Positions 23,021 to 32,498 of a stretch of 64,000 nucleotides of DNA are shown here, in pieces. This stretch comes from Shewanella khirikhana (GTDB taxonomy: Bacteria > Pseudomonadota > Gammaproteobacteria > Enterobacterales > Shewanellaceae). Below the pieces are notes generated by a model that saw only the letters and a program-made list of their open reading frames with translations, had not been told where the DNA came from and ran no database searches. The stretch is taken from assembly GCF_003957745.1 (NCBI RefSeq), contig NZ_CP020373.1, positions 3,333,501-3,397,500 of the forward strand, read 5' to 3'. The translations under genes and the position numbers were made by a program. The first letter of the stretch is position 1, and every line of letters starts with the position of its first letter.

Positions 23021-25291
23021 TTACAGCACAGGCGTATCGCCTTCGCCCAGCTCAACCCGGTCAACCCGCTGCAAGCCACGGGGCAACTTGGCGCCACGTC
23101 TGCCGCGCTCACCGCGATAGTGCTCCAGATCGGCGCTCTTCAGGGTCAACTTGCGCTTTCCGGCCCACAGGGTCACTGGCGATTCAGCTGGCACCAGTTG
23201 CAGATGGATCAGCAGCTCTTCACGCAGCTTGGCACGCTCGGACGGGATGCCGATGATCTTGTTACCCTTACCCTTGGCAAGCTGCGGCAACGCATCGAGC
23301 CCAAACACCAGCATACGGCCTTCATTGGTGATGGCCAGAATCGATGGATTGGCGTCTTTATCCACCCGCCTTGGCGGCAACACCTTGGCACCGGATGGTA
23401 AACTCAGCAGCGCTTTACCGGCCTTGTTGCGCGATACCATGTCAGCAAAGCTGCAGATAAAGCCGTAACCGGCATCACTGGCCAGTAGATAGTGCTGCTG
23501 CTCTTCACCCAGCAGCACGTGTTCCATGGTCTCACCCGGCGCCAGATTGAAGCGGGTGGTTATTGGCTCGCCCTGGCTTCGGGCCGACGGCAAGGTATGG
23601 GTATCGGTGGCAAACGCCCGGCCGGAGCTGTCGATAAACACGCTCTGCTGGTTGCTTCTGCCCGGCGCGGCGCACAGAAAGCTGTCACCGGCCTTGTAAG
23701 ACAGACCTTCAGCATCGATATCATGGCCTTTGGCGCAGCGCACCCACCCTTTTTCAGACAACACCACAGTCACAGGTTCAGTTGGCAGCAGTTCCTGCTC
23801 AGTCAACGCGCGGGACTCCTGACGCACCACCAGCGGTGAGCGGCGATCGTCACCATAGGTCTCGGCGTCCTGTTCCAGCTCTTTCTTGATCAGGGTCTTG
23901 AGACGACGCTCGGAGCCAAGGATCTGCTCCAGCTTGTCGCGCTCGGCTTCGAGTTCACTCTGCTCGGCCTTGATTTTAATTTCTTCGAGCTTGGCCAGAT
24001 GGCGCAGTTTCAGCTCGAGGATGGCTTCCGCCTGGCGATCGCTGAGGCCAAAACGGGCCATCAGCTCAGCCTTGGGTTCATCGTGGAAGCGGATGATTTC
24101 AATCACTTCATCAATGTTGAGGAAGGCGACCATCAGGGCTTCGAGGATGTGCAGACGTGCCAGCACCTTGTCGAGGCGGAATTGCAGGCGGCGGCGAACC
24201 GTTTCGGTTCTGAATTCCAGCCACTCGGTGAGCATGTCCTTAAGGCCTTTGACCTTGGGACGGCCATCGAGCCCGAGTACGTTAAGGTTGACCCGGTAGC
24301 TCTTTTCCAGCTCGGTGGTGGCGAACAGGTGTGCCATCAACTGCTCAACGTCGACCCGGTTGGAGCGTGGCACCAATACCAGGCGCACAGGGTTTTCATG
24401 GTCAGATTCGTCACGCAGATCCGACACCATTGGCAGCTTTTTCGCCTGCATCTGGGCGGCTATTTGCTCGAGGATCTTGCTGGAGCTGGCCTGATGCGGC
24501 AGCGCTGAGATCACCACTTCGCCATTTTCCATGGCGTAGACCGCGCGCATCCTGATGGAGCCACGGCCGGACTCATAAATGCGGGCAATCTCATCACTGG
24601 GGGTAATGATTTCGGCTTCAGTGGGATAATCCGGGCCGGGCACCAGTTCCATCAGTCGTGGCAGTTCGGTTTTGGGGTTGTCCAACAGCTCGATACAGGC
24701 GCTGGCAAGCTCGCGGGCGTTGTGCGGCGGAATGTCGGTTGCCATACCCACGGCAATACCTGTCACCCCGTTCAGCAGAATGTGCGGCAAACGGGCCGGC
24801 AACACCTTGGGCTCTTTCATGGTGCCGTCGAAGTTCACGCCCCAGTCCACTGTGCCCTGGCCAAGTTCCGACAGCAGCACTTCACTGAAGCGCGACAGTC
24901 TGGCTTCGGTATAACGCATGGCGGCGAAGGACTTGGGATCGTCCGGCGCCCCCCAGTTACCCTGACCGTCCACCAGCGGGTAGCGGTAAGAGAACGGCTG
25001 CGCCATCAGTACCATGGCTTCGTAACAGGCACTGTCACCATGGGGGTGATACTTACCCAGCACGTCACCCACGGTACGGGCGGATTTTTTATGTTTGGAC
25101 TGGGCACTCAGCCCCAGTTCACTCATGGCATACACAATACGGCGCTGAACCGGTTTGAGACCGTCGCCGATATGGGGCAAGGCCCGGTCCATGATCACGT
25201 ACATGGAATAATTGAGATAAGCCTCTTCGGTGAAGCGCCTCAGCGGCATCTGCTCCACGCCATCCAGGCTTAAGTCTATGGCGTCACTCAT
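23021..25291 (-). CDS. parC: DNA topoisomerase IV subunit A
   Basis: 756 aa. DNA-cleaving subunit of topoisomerase IV, which decatenates daughter chromosomes. N-terminus LRRFTEEAYLNYSMYVIMDRALPHIGDGLKPVQRR; active-site Tyr in MRYTEARLSRF; the QRDR helix has HPHGDSACYEAM with Ser and Glu at the quinolone positions (wild-type pattern). C-terminal domain with degenerate beta-pinwheel repeats. The ATG overlaps the stop of the upstream gene by 4 bp. Confidence 0.98.
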   Translation of the reverse strand: MSDAIDLSLDGVEQMPLRRFTEEAYLNYSMYVIMDRALPHIGDGLKPVQRRIVYAMSELGLSAQSKHKKSARTVGDVLGKYHPHGDSACYEAMVLMAQPFSYRYPLVDGQGNWGAPDDPKSFAAMRYTEARLSRFSEVLLSELGQGTVDWGVNFDGTMKEPKVLPARLPHILLNGVTGIAVGMATDIPPHNARELASACIELLDNPKTELPRLMELVPGPDYPTEAEIITPSDEIARIYESGRGSIRMRAVYAMENGEVVISALPHQASSSKILEQIAAQMQAKKLPMVSDLRDESDHENPVRLVLVPRSNRVDVEQLMAHLFATTELEKSYRVNLNVLGLDGRPKVKGLKDMLTEWLEFRTETVRRRLQFRLDKVLARLHILEALMVAFLNIDEVIEIIRFHDEPKAELMARFGLSDRQAEAILELKLRHLAKLEEIKIKAEQSELEAERDKLEQILGSERRLKTLIKKELEQDAETYGDDRRSPLVVRQESRALTEQELLPTEPVTVVLSEKGWVRCAKGHDIDAEGLSYKAGDSFLCAAPGRSNQQSVFIDSSGRAFATDTHTLPSARSQGEPITTRFNLAPGETMEHVLLGEEQQHYLLASDAGYGFICSFADMVSRNKAGKALLSLPSGAKVLPPRRVDKDANPSILAITNEGRMLVFGLDALPQLAKGKGNKIIGIPSERAKLREELLIHLQLVPAESPVTLWAGKRKLTLKSADLEHYRGERGRRGAKLPRGLQRVDRVELGEGDTPVL

Positions 25292-26418
25292 GGTTGTTCT
25301 TCCTGCGTCGCCGCCTCTTCTTCATGCTTGAAGAAGAACCGATAAACATTGCCTTTCAAATCATCTGAGATAAACAGCGAACCGTCGGTTCCCATTGCCA
25401 TGGCATAGGGCCGGGCCACGGGAAACTCGCCATCGAGGAAACTGATCAGGGTTTCGCGGTTAGCCACCTCACCCTTGTCGATACTGAGCACCACTATCTG
25501 ATAGCCGATTTTGCTCGAGCGGTTCCAGGAGCCGTTTTCGGCTACCAGCAGCTGGTTGTGATACTCGGCGGGGAACTGCTCACCGCGATAAAACAGCAGC
25601 CCCATGGGCGAAACATGGGCGGGCAGTTCAAATACAGGCGCCGTCACCTTGAGGTTGTCCGGCTTCTCGTAAGCGGGTTCCATCACACTGGTGGCGTGCA
25701 CATAGGGGAAGCCGTAGTGCACACCCTTGGTGTCGACGCGGTTGATTTCATCCGGTGGCAGGTTGTCGCCCATCCAGTCGCGGCCTATGTCGGCAAACCA
25801 CATTTTGCCGTCTTTCGGGGACCAGTCAAAACCACGGACACTGCGCACGCCGGTGGCGATTTGCTCGCTGGCGCCGGTGCGTACATCGATGGCGAGTATC
25901 GAACCGAAGGGGGCTTCCGCTTCGCAGACGTTACAGGGTGCACCAATGGCGATATACAGGCGGCCATCAGGGCCGAATGACATGGCGCGGGCGCTCTTTT
26001 TGGTTTCGGCGGGTAGTTTGCCGTACACCTCTTTGGGGCGGCCGGGGCGGCGCAGGCGCTGCTCAATGTCTTCGTAACGCAGGATTTTTTCTTCCAGCGC
26101 CACGTATAAATCGCCGTTGTGGAATGCGATGGCTTCCGGGTTTTCCAGCCCTTTGCCGACCACATAGCGACGGTCTACCCGACCATCGTTGTTGGCGTCC
26201 ACCAATGCGGTAATGGTGCCACCTTTCGCCGAACCGACAAACAGGGTGCCGTTGGCACCCACGGCCAATTGCTTGGCGTCGTCCAGATCCGAGGCGTACA
26301 GTTCGATGCCGAATCCCTTGGTCACGGTAATGGTCATCGACTGCTCGGCAAACGCCGGCAACGACAGCCAGGTCATCCCCGCAACCAGTAGGCGGCCAAG
26401 GTTCGTGTTACTCAACAT
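25288..26418 (-). CDS. Sorbosone/aldose dehydrogenase-like beta-propeller protein, exported
   Basis: 376 aa from ATG 26418 (signal peptide ending LSLPAFA; AAGAGA ribosome site); the longer frame to 26490 overlaps parE and looks spurious. PQQ-type sugar dehydrogenase fold: repeats such as NGTLFVGSAKGG, FGPDGRLYIAIGAPCNVCE, and GFDWSPKDGKMWFADIGRDWMG, the last two typical of the sorbosone dehydrogenase family. A CNVC pair is notable. Wedged between parE (40 bp) and parC (4-bp overlap). The substrate is unknown. Confidence 0.87.
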   Translation of the reverse strand: MLSNTNLGRLLVAGMTWLSLPAFAEQSMTITVTKGFGIELYASDLDDAKQLAVGANGTLFVGSAKGGTITALVDANNDGRVDRRYVVGKGLENPEAIAFHNGDLYVALEEKILRYEDIEQRLRRPGRPKEVYGKLPAETKKSARAMSFGPDGRLYIAIGAPCNVCEAEAPFGSILAIDVRTGASEQIATGVRSVRGFDWSPKDGKMWFADIGRDWMGDNLPPDEINRVDTKGVHYGFPYVHATSVMEPAYEKPDNLKVTAPVFELPAHVSPMGLLFYRGEQFPAEYHNQLLVAENGSWNRSSKIGYQIVVLSIDKGEVANRETLISFLDGEFPVARPYAMAMGTDGSLFISDDLKGNVYRFFFKHEEEAATQEEQP

Positions 26419-26458
26419 TCTCTTTTGCCTGTTATCGTTATCATGGGCATGGATGTTC

Positions 26459-28345
26459 TCAGATGACAGCCAAATCGCCTTTGGTTTCAAGCCAGGTCTT
26501 TCTATCGCCGGAGCGCTTCTTCGCCAGCAGCATATCCATCAGCGCCACGGTATCGTCGGCATCATCAATGGTCAGCTGCACTAAACGGCGGGTGTTGGGG
26601 TCCATGGTGGTTTCCCGCAGTTGCAGCGGGTTCATCTCACCCAGACCTTTGAATCGGGTCACCTGCGGCTTACCCTTCTTGCCTTCGGCCGCCAGACGGT
26701 CGAGCACGCCCTGCTTCTCGGACTCATCGAGGGCGTAATACACCTCTTTGCCGATATCGATACGGAACAGCGGCGGCATGGCGATATACACATGGCCACG
26801 CTCCACCAGCACCCGATAGTGCTTAAGGAACAGTGCGCACAACAGGGTGGCAATGTGCAGTCCATCCGAGTCGGCATCGGCGAGGATACAAATCTTGCCG
26901 TAGCGCAGCTCGGAAATATCATCGCTGTCAGGGTCGCAGCCAATGGCCACAGAGATATCGTGCACTTCCTGCGATGCCAGCACCTGCGAAGCTTCCACCT
27001 CCCAGGTATTCAAAATCTTACCGCGCAGCGGCATGATGGCCTGGAACTCACGATCCCGCGCCTGTTTGGCACTGCCACCCGCCGAGTCACCTTCCACCAA
27101 AAACAGTTCTGATGTCATGGGGTCCTGACCACTGCAATCGGTCAGCTTGCCGGGCAGCGCTGGGCCTGAGGTCACCTTTTTACGGGCCACCTTCTTGGCC
27201 GCCTTCATGCGCTTTTGCGCATTGGCAATACACATCTCGGCCAGCGCTTCGGCGAGATCTGTGTGGGAGTTCAGGTACAGCGAAAACGCATCACGCACTA
27301 TGCCGGAGACAAATGCAGCACTCTGACGGCTGGAGAGCTTTTCTTTGGTCTGGCCGGCAAATTGCGGGTCCTGCATCTTGATAGACAAAATGAAGGCAGT
27401 TTTATCCCAGATATCCTCCGGGCTCAGCTTGAGGCCGCGTGGGATCAGATTGCGGAATTCACAAAACTCACGCATGGATTCCAACAACCCCTGACGGAAG
27501 CCATTTACGTGGGTGCCGCCAAGCGGCGTGGGGATCAGGTTAACGTAGCTCTCGGCCAGATACTCGCCACCTTCCGGCAGCCAGGTGATGGCCCAGTCAG
27601 CGGCCTCATTATTGCCGGAAAAACTGCCAACGAAAGGCTCTGGCGGCAGCATGGTCACATCGCCCACCGCACTTTTGAGGTAATCCGTCAGACCGGCCTC
27701 AAAGTACCATTCCTGCACTTCACCGGTTTGCTTGTTGGAGAATTTAATTCTAAGCCCGGGGCAGAGCACCGCCTTGGCTTTCAGCAGATGCACCAGCTTG
27801 GTGATGGAGAAATTGGGGGAATCAAAATAGCTGGCGTCGGGCCAGAAATGAACACTGGTGCCGGTGTTACGGCGGCCACAGCTGCCGGTAACACGAAGAT
27901 CCTCAACCTTTTCCCCATGCTCAAAGGCCATTTCATAGACCTGGGCATCGCGGCGCACGGTAATTTCAACCCGCTTGGAAAGCGCATTCACCACCGAGAT
28001 CCCCACCCCGTGGAGACCACCTGAAAACTGGTAGTTTTTGTTTGAAAACTTACCGCCCGCATGGAGCTTGGTGAGGATAAGCTCAACCCCGGGAATGCCT
28101 TCTTCGGGATGCACATCCACTGGCATGCCACGGCCATCGTCGATGACCTCGAGGGAGTTGTCTGTGTGCAGAATGACATCGATGCGACTGGCGTGACCCG
28201 CCAGGGCCTCGTCCACGCTGTTATCGATAACTTCCTGTCCCAAATGGTTGGGACGGGTGGTGTCGGTATACATACCGGGGCGGCGCTTCACAGGCTCAAG
28301 GCCATTCAGCACTTCAATCGCATCAGAATTGTATTGGTTGGTCAT
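26459..28345 (-). CDS. parE: DNA topoisomerase IV subunit B
   Basis: 628 aa ATPase subunit of topoisomerase IV. GHKL ATP-binding motifs VIDNSVDEALAG, DDGRGMPVD and GGLHGVGISVVNALS; TOPRIM motif LFLVEGDSAGGSAKQARD; acidic metal site DADSDGLHI; C-terminal TRFKGLGEMNP. 55 bp downstream of yqiA. The yqiA-parE order is as in E. coli, but parC follows through an extra gene. Confidence 0.98.
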   Translation of the reverse strand: MTNQYNSDAIEVLNGLEPVKRRPGMYTDTTRPNHLGQEVIDNSVDEALAGHASRIDVILHTDNSLEVIDDGRGMPVDVHPEEGIPGVELILTKLHAGGKFSNKNYQFSGGLHGVGISVVNALSKRVEITVRRDAQVYEMAFEHGEKVEDLRVTGSCGRRNTGTSVHFWPDASYFDSPNFSITKLVHLLKAKAVLCPGLRIKFSNKQTGEVQEWYFEAGLTDYLKSAVGDVTMLPPEPFVGSFSGNNEAADWAITWLPEGGEYLAESYVNLIPTPLGGTHVNGFRQGLLESMREFCEFRNLIPRGLKLSPEDIWDKTAFILSIKMQDPQFAGQTKEKLSSRQSAAFVSGIVRDAFSLYLNSHTDLAEALAEMCIANAQKRMKAAKKVARKKVTSGPALPGKLTDCSGQDPMTSELFLVEGDSAGGSAKQARDREFQAIMPLRGKILNTWEVEASQVLASQEVHDISVAIGCDPDSDDISELRYGKICILADADSDGLHIATLLCALFLKHYRVLVERGHVYIAMPPLFRIDIGKEVYYALDESEKQGVLDRLAAEGKKGKPQVTRFKGLGEMNPLQLRETTMDPNTRRLVQLTIDDADDTVALMDMLLAKKRSGDRKTWLETKGDLAVI

Positions 28346-28400
28346 GGCGCACGTTATTTTTCGTTATTCAGGCCATGGTGCGGCCCTGCGGTTCGGTTTG

Positions 28401-28976
28401 TCAAGGTAACTCTAAAAATGCGGCGATATCCGGCAACTGCCGCTCAAAACCCACAAAACTGTGGTCTCCGCCGGGTTCGATCAGCATCCGGCAACAATGG
28501 TATTTGTCCAGTGCCAAACGGTAATCCAGCACTTCATCACCGGTTTGTAATAATACAAAAAAGCGGTCGGGATTGGCTATGGCTTCCACGTCATAGCTTT
28601 TCAATGCTTCCCGGTGCTCCGGCAACACCTGATAGTGCTCGTCGGTATAAGGGTTGTGCTGCGGACCGAGAAACTCTTCAAACAAATCATAGGGCGAGAC
28701 CGCAGGGTTAATCAGTGCAGCCTTACCGCCAAAGGTTTCGGCAAGCCAGGTAGCATAAAAGCCGCCGAGGGATGAGCCTATGAATCTCAGCGGTTCGCCA
28801 CGCTCGCGGGCCTCTTGGGTCAGGTCGGCGAGCAGCTTGGCGGCTTCATCGATATCAGATGGCAATTGCGGTTGCAGCAGTCGTACGCCCGGAAACTGGC
28901 TGGCGAGGAAGTTTGCCGTCAGCACGCCTTTTTCAGATTTGGGAGAGCTGTTGAATCCATGTATGTAGAGCAGCAT
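28401..28976 (-). CDS. yqiA: YqiA-type esterase
   Basis: 191 aa alpha/beta-hydrolase with esterase activity in E. coli; its physiological substrate is not known. MLLYIHGFNSSPKSEKG carries the oxyanion HG, the nucleophile is in IGSSLGGFYA, and the catalytic His is in GGDHSFVGFE near the end. 26 bp after cpdA. Confidence 0.95.
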   Translation of the reverse strand: MLLYIHGFNSSPKSEKGVLTANFLASQFPGVRLLQPQLPSDIDEAAKLLADLTQEARERGEPLRFIGSSLGGFYATWLAETFGGKAALINPAVSPYDLFEEFLGPQHNPYTDEHYQVLPEHREALKSYDVEAIANPDRFFVLLQTGDEVLDYRLALDKYHCCRMLIEPGGDHSFVGFERQLPDIAAFLELP

Positions 28977-29002
28977 AGGTCCTCACGCTGCGGCCTGAGC
29001 CC

Positions 29003-29842
29003 TCAGTAACCGCTGGAGTTATGGTCGGGGGCGAACAGGTTGCCTGGCACCCGGTAAACATGGGTATGAATGCTACCATCGTGCAAAAGCTCCAGCAAAC
29101 GATAGCCGGGCTGCAGATGGTCCAGGGCAAAATAAGGGGATTTGGGCTTGAACTGAATACAGGTCGACGGGGTGGCCATCAGCGGCAGTGGCGCATTGTC
29201 TCGGGGGTAAAACTCATCCAGCGCCTGATGCACATGGCCCCAAAGCACACCTTTCACCTGAGGGTATTGCGAAACCCGCTCAAGAAATGCCGCACCATTA
29301 TCCATGCAGTGCTGATCGAGCCAGGCACATTCAACCAAAATAGGGTTGTGATGCATCACCAGCAAAGTATGGCGCTCGGGCTCGGCCGCGATGGCTTCGT
29401 CAATCAGCGCAAACTGGACTTCGCCCATATGGCCGCCGGGCTTGCCGCGCACTGTGCTGTCCAGCATCAGGATTTGCCAGTTACCAATAAAGATACGCTG
29501 CTGACCAAATACTCTGGGACCCTGCATATGCAGGTGCATCACCCGCGGATCGTCGTGATTGCCGGGCAGATAATGACAAGGCAAGCCCAGAAAGCCGATG
29601 GCATCGACAAAGTTGCGGTAAGACTCGGGGGTATAGTCCTGACTGATATCGCCGGTGGCCAGCATCAGGTGGGCGGGGTAATGGGTCGCGTTGAGGGTAT
29701 TGAGCACGGCCGAGAGACTCTGGGCGGTATTCACACCCAGAAGTTGCCCCTCATGGCTGGCAAACAGATGCGGGTCGGTGATCTGCACCAGGCGCGCAGT
29801 CTCCCCCTCTGTCAGTGAATATTCAACAGCCTCTTTCAGCAC
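29003..29842 (-). CDS. cpdA: CpdA, 3',5'-cyclic AMP phosphodiesterase
   Basis: 279 aa class III phosphodiesterase that lowers cAMP. Metal-ligand motifs are all present: ITDPHLF, ATGDISQD, LPGNHDDP, MHHNPI, and GHVHQ. Calcineurin-like metallophosphoesterase fold over the whole length. Sits in nudF-yqiB-cpdA-yqiA-parE, the E. coli order. Its level would tune CRP-cAMP, which in Shewanella is linked to anaerobic respiration. Confidence 0.95.
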   Translation of the reverse strand: MLKEAVEYSLTEGETARLVQITDPHLFASHEGQLLGVNTAQSLSAVLNTLNATHYPAHLMLATGDISQDYTPESYRNFVDAIGFLGLPCHYLPGNHDDPRVMHLHMQGPRVFGQQRIFIGNWQILMLDSTVRGKPGGHMGEVQFALIDEAIAAEPERHTLLVMHHNPILVECAWLDQHCMDNGAAFLERVSQYPQVKGVLWGHVHQALDEFYPRDNAPLPLMATPSTCIQFKPKSPYFALDHLQPGYRLLELLHDGSIHTHVYRVPGNLFAPDHNSSGY

Positions 29843-29857
29843 TATGTCGACCCAATT

Positions 29858-30286
29858 TTAAGACTGCACTGTCATCTGATTACGACAGCCAATCTTCAAT
29901 AATTCTTCCAGGAATGCATTAACCTGGTACTTTTCATCACTTTGGTACATTCGCAAATTGGGGTAATCATACACTGCACTGAGGAGGGAAATCTGCTGAC
30001 CAGTTAACACTTCTGCTAATTTAGCATCATGATAAATCCGAACCAATACCTTGGGGTCTGCGATAAGCGGAGTTTTTTCCAACGGGCGGGATATTTCGAC
30101 CAATTGGGTGTAGCGGGTATTTTCCAGCAAGGTGATCTTCAGCAACCCATGTTTGCCCCGCACACTGACTGGCGCATCCAGGGCGAGCGCCTCCGGCAGC
30201 CAGCGCAGCAGCAAGGCATAATTGCGTCCACAAAGGGCAAGAAACCCATTGAGGTTGGGTTGATATCTGGGTTTCACACCGCTCAA
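29858..30286 (-). CDS. yqiB: YqiB, DUF1249 protein
   Basis: 142 aa. Cytoplasmic protein of unknown function, DUF1249. Characteristic N-terminus KPRYQPNLNGFLALCGRNYALLLRW and the motif VLVRIYHDAKLAEV. The ATG overlaps the nudF stop by 4 bp, and cpdA follows after 15 bp, so it is translationally embedded in this operon. No catalytic motif is evident. Confidence 0.93.
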   Translation of the reverse strand: MSGVKPRYQPNLNGFLALCGRNYALLLRWLPEALALDAPVSVRGKHGLLKITLLENTRYTQLVEISRPLEKTPLIADPKVLVRIYHDAKLAEVLTGQQISLLSAVYDYPNLRMYQSDEKYQVNAFLEELLKIGCRNQMTVQS

Positions 30287-30897
30287 TCCCGGCTCCCGAT
30301 AAACTTATGGTGATTCAATTCCAGCCACTGCAGCCCGATAACGGTCGAGCCATTGTCTATTTCACCTGATTCTACCATGGCATAGGCTTCGGTGCGGGGC
30401 AGCACCAATACCCGGATATCTTCATGCTCGTGGGCCAGACCATGCAGTCCTTCGGCCTTGCTGGCATCCACTTCGGCCAGAAAGGAGTAAAAGCGCTCGC
30501 TGCAGCCGCCCGGGCTGGACAGGTAGCTGCCGGTGGCAATAAGGCGTTTGGCTTCAAGCCCGGCCTCTTCCATCAGCTCACGGCGCGCCACCTCTTCGGC
30601 AGACTCCCCTTGCTCCATCATGCCGGCCACCAGCTCCAGCAGCCAGGGATGTTCACTGGTTTCCAGCGCAGGAAAACGGACCTGCTCGATAAGCACCACG
30701 CTGTCGGTCGCAGGATCGTACGGTAATACCACCACCGCATGGCCGCGCTCGAAGACCTCGCGGGTTATCTCTTCACTCCAGCCACCGGCAAACAGCTTGT
30801 GCCGAAAGCGATACTGCATCATGCGGAAAAAGCCCTGATACAGCGGGCGCGACTCCAGCACTTCTATGTCTTTTCGGCTAAACAGTCTGTTAAACAT
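30283..30897 (-). CDS. nudF: NudF, ADP-ribose pyrophosphatase
   Basis: Nudix hydrolase splitting ADP-ribose to AMP and ribose-5-phosphate. The Nudix box is GMMEQGESAEEVARRELMEEAG. I choose ATG 30897 (MFNRLFSRKDIEVLE, 204 aa) because GGAG lies six bases upstream; ATG 30909 and GTG 30924 are in-frame alternatives. Divergent from tolC. First gene of the operon to parE. Conserved C-terminal IDNGSTVIGLQWLELNHH matches E. coli NudF. Confidence 0.94.
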   Translation of the reverse strand: MFNRLFSRKDIEVLESRPLYQGFFRMMQYRFRHKLFAGGWSEEITREVFERGHAVVVLPYDPATDSVVLIEQVRFPALETSEHPWLLELVAGMMEQGESAEEVARRELMEEAGLEAKRLIATGSYLSSPGGCSERFYSFLAEVDASKAEGLHGLAHEHEDIRVLVLPRTEAYAMVESGEIDNGSTVIGLQWLELNHHKFIGSRD

Positions 30898-30979
30898 CCC
30901 TTGCTCCATCGGTACATCTTTCACTTATTATCAGGGCTTTTACACAAAGATTTAAATTAAAATCTGTTACACTTCGGGT

Positions 30980-31019
30980 TTGACTCAAAAATGGTTGATT
31001 TTTTAGTATTTCAACCATT
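30980..31019 (+). promoter_or_regulatory. Candidate tolC promoter with overlapping dyad
   Basis: -35 TTGACT (30980-30985), 18-bp spacer, -10 TAGTAT (31004-31009). A perfect 9-bp inverted repeat AATGGTTGA (30990-30998) / TCAACCATT (31011-31019), 12-base gap, brackets the -10. A protein bound there would block the promoter. Identity of any regulator is unknown. Confidence 0.45.
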
Positions 31020-31136
31020 AACTTTTAGCTGTTTCGGGAAGCGTCGGGAAGCGCGAACCGCCCGGATTAAGGGCATGTGATTTTAATCCAGTTAATAACC
31101 CCGCCCTCGGGGACATTGTCTCAATAAGGACAGCCA

Positions 31137-32435
31137 ATGAAATTCAAGCTCAGCTCTCTGTGCGCCGCCGTGGTTCTGGCCGCCGGTGCATCAAATGTCC
31201 ATGCCGATGATCTGCTGCAAATTTACCAGCAGGCACTGACCAGCGATCCGCTGGTACTGCAGGCTCAGGCTCAGCGCAACGCGCTTTACGCCCAGATTGA
31301 AGAAAACCGCGCTCCCCTGCTGCCAACCATCAGTGCCAACGTTGGCTATGACAAGGCCTGGAAAGACCCATCAGACGATTCTGATGGCTTCACCGGTGGC
31401 ATCAAGTTGAATCAGGTGATCTACGATCACAGCGCCTGGGTAGGTCTGTCTCTGGCCGAAAAAGCCGCGGCTCAGGCCGATGCAGCTTATGCCTCTGCAC
31501 TGCAGTCGTTGATCATCCGCGTGACTCAGGCCTACTTTGACGTACTCAAAGCCAAGGACAACTACGAGTTCCAGGGCGCCGAGAAGCGCGCTATCGAGCG
31601 TCAGCTGGAGCAAACCAAGCAGCGTTTTGCTGTGGGTCTGACCGCCATCACCGACGTACACGAAGCTCAGGCGCAGTATGACCTGGCCTCGGCCACTGAA
31701 ATCCTGGCCGAGAACACCCTGTCCAACAGCTACGAAGCCCTGCGTGAAATCACCGGCATCGACCACAAGTCTATCAATGTGCTCGACACCAACCGTTTCA
31801 GCGCGGCCGCACCGGCGCCAGCCATGCCGTCCGAGTGGATCAAGATGGCCGAAACCAACAGCACCGACCTGATGAGTCAGCGCATTGGTAAAGACATCGC
31901 CGAAGAGACCATCAGCCTGTACAAAGCCGGTCACTATCCTTCGCTGAGCCTGAGTGCCGGTTACACCAAAGGCTTCGAGCAGACCCCAGGTCCAGACTTC
32001 GACAACAGCTCAATTGGTGTAAATCTGTCTATCCCAATCTTCGAAGGCTTCAAGGTCAGCTCCAAGGTTGAGCAGGCCCAGTACAGATACGTTGAAGCCA
32101 GCGAGAAGCTGGAGCAGAGCTATCGCCGCGTGGTGAAGGATGTTCGCAACAACTTCAACAACGTGGGTGCCTCTATCAGCTCCATCCGCGCTTACGAGCA
32201 GTCAGTGGTGTCTTCTGAGAGCGCCCTGAATGCCACTCAGGCCGGTTTTGAAGTAGGTACCCGTACCATCGTTGACGTGCTGAACCGTACCCGTGACCTG
32301 TACGATTCCAAGCGTAAGCTGTCCGATGCGCGCTACAGCTACATCAGCTCAGTGCTGGCCCTGAAACAGGCTGCCGGTACCCTGACTGAAGATGACATCA
32401 TCGCCATCAACAATGGTCTGATGCTGTCTCAGTAA
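31137..32435 (+). CDS. tolC: TolC, outer-membrane efflux channel
   Basis: 432 aa trimeric outer-membrane tunnel shared by RND efflux pumps and type I secretion. Signal peptide ending GASNVHA. Two structural repeats, each with outer-membrane strands and long coiled-coil helices: the first about residues 25-220, the second about 230-425, with repeated motifs TQAYFDVLKAKDNYEF and FEVGTRTIVDVLNRTRDLYD. Divergent from nudF as in E. coli. Terminated by a strong hairpin. Confidence 0.97.
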   Translation: MKFKLSSLCAAVVLAAGASNVHADDLLQIYQQALTSDPLVLQAQAQRNALYAQIEENRAPLLPTISANVGYDKAWKDPSDDSDGFTGGIKLNQVIYDHSAWVGLSLAEKAAAQADAAYASALQSLIIRVTQAYFDVLKAKDNYEFQGAEKRAIERQLEQTKQRFAVGLTAITDVHEAQAQYDLASATEILAENTLSNSYEALREITGIDHKSINVLDTNRFSAAAPAPAMPSEWIKMAETNSTDLMSQRIGKDIAEETISLYKAGHYPSLSLSAGYTKGFEQTPGPDFDNSSIGVNLSIPIFEGFKVSSKVEQAQYRYVEASEKLEQSYRRVVKDVRNNFNNVGASISSIRAYEQSVVSSESALNATQAGFEVGTRTIVDVLNRTRDLYDSKRKLSDARYSYISSVLALKQAAGTLTEDDIIAINNGLMLSQ

Positions 32436-32451
32436 GGCTTTACTGAAGCAT

Positions 32452-32480
32452 AAAAAAACCGCCCAATGGGCGGTTTTTTT
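32452..32480. terminator. Bidirectional terminator after tolC
   Basis: Stem A7-CCGCCC / GGGCGG-T7 with a 3-base loop. Serves tolC (plus) and the outer-membrane protein gene at 32499 (minus). Confidence 0.95.
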
Positions 32481-32498
32481 ATGTCTGACGAACGGCTG

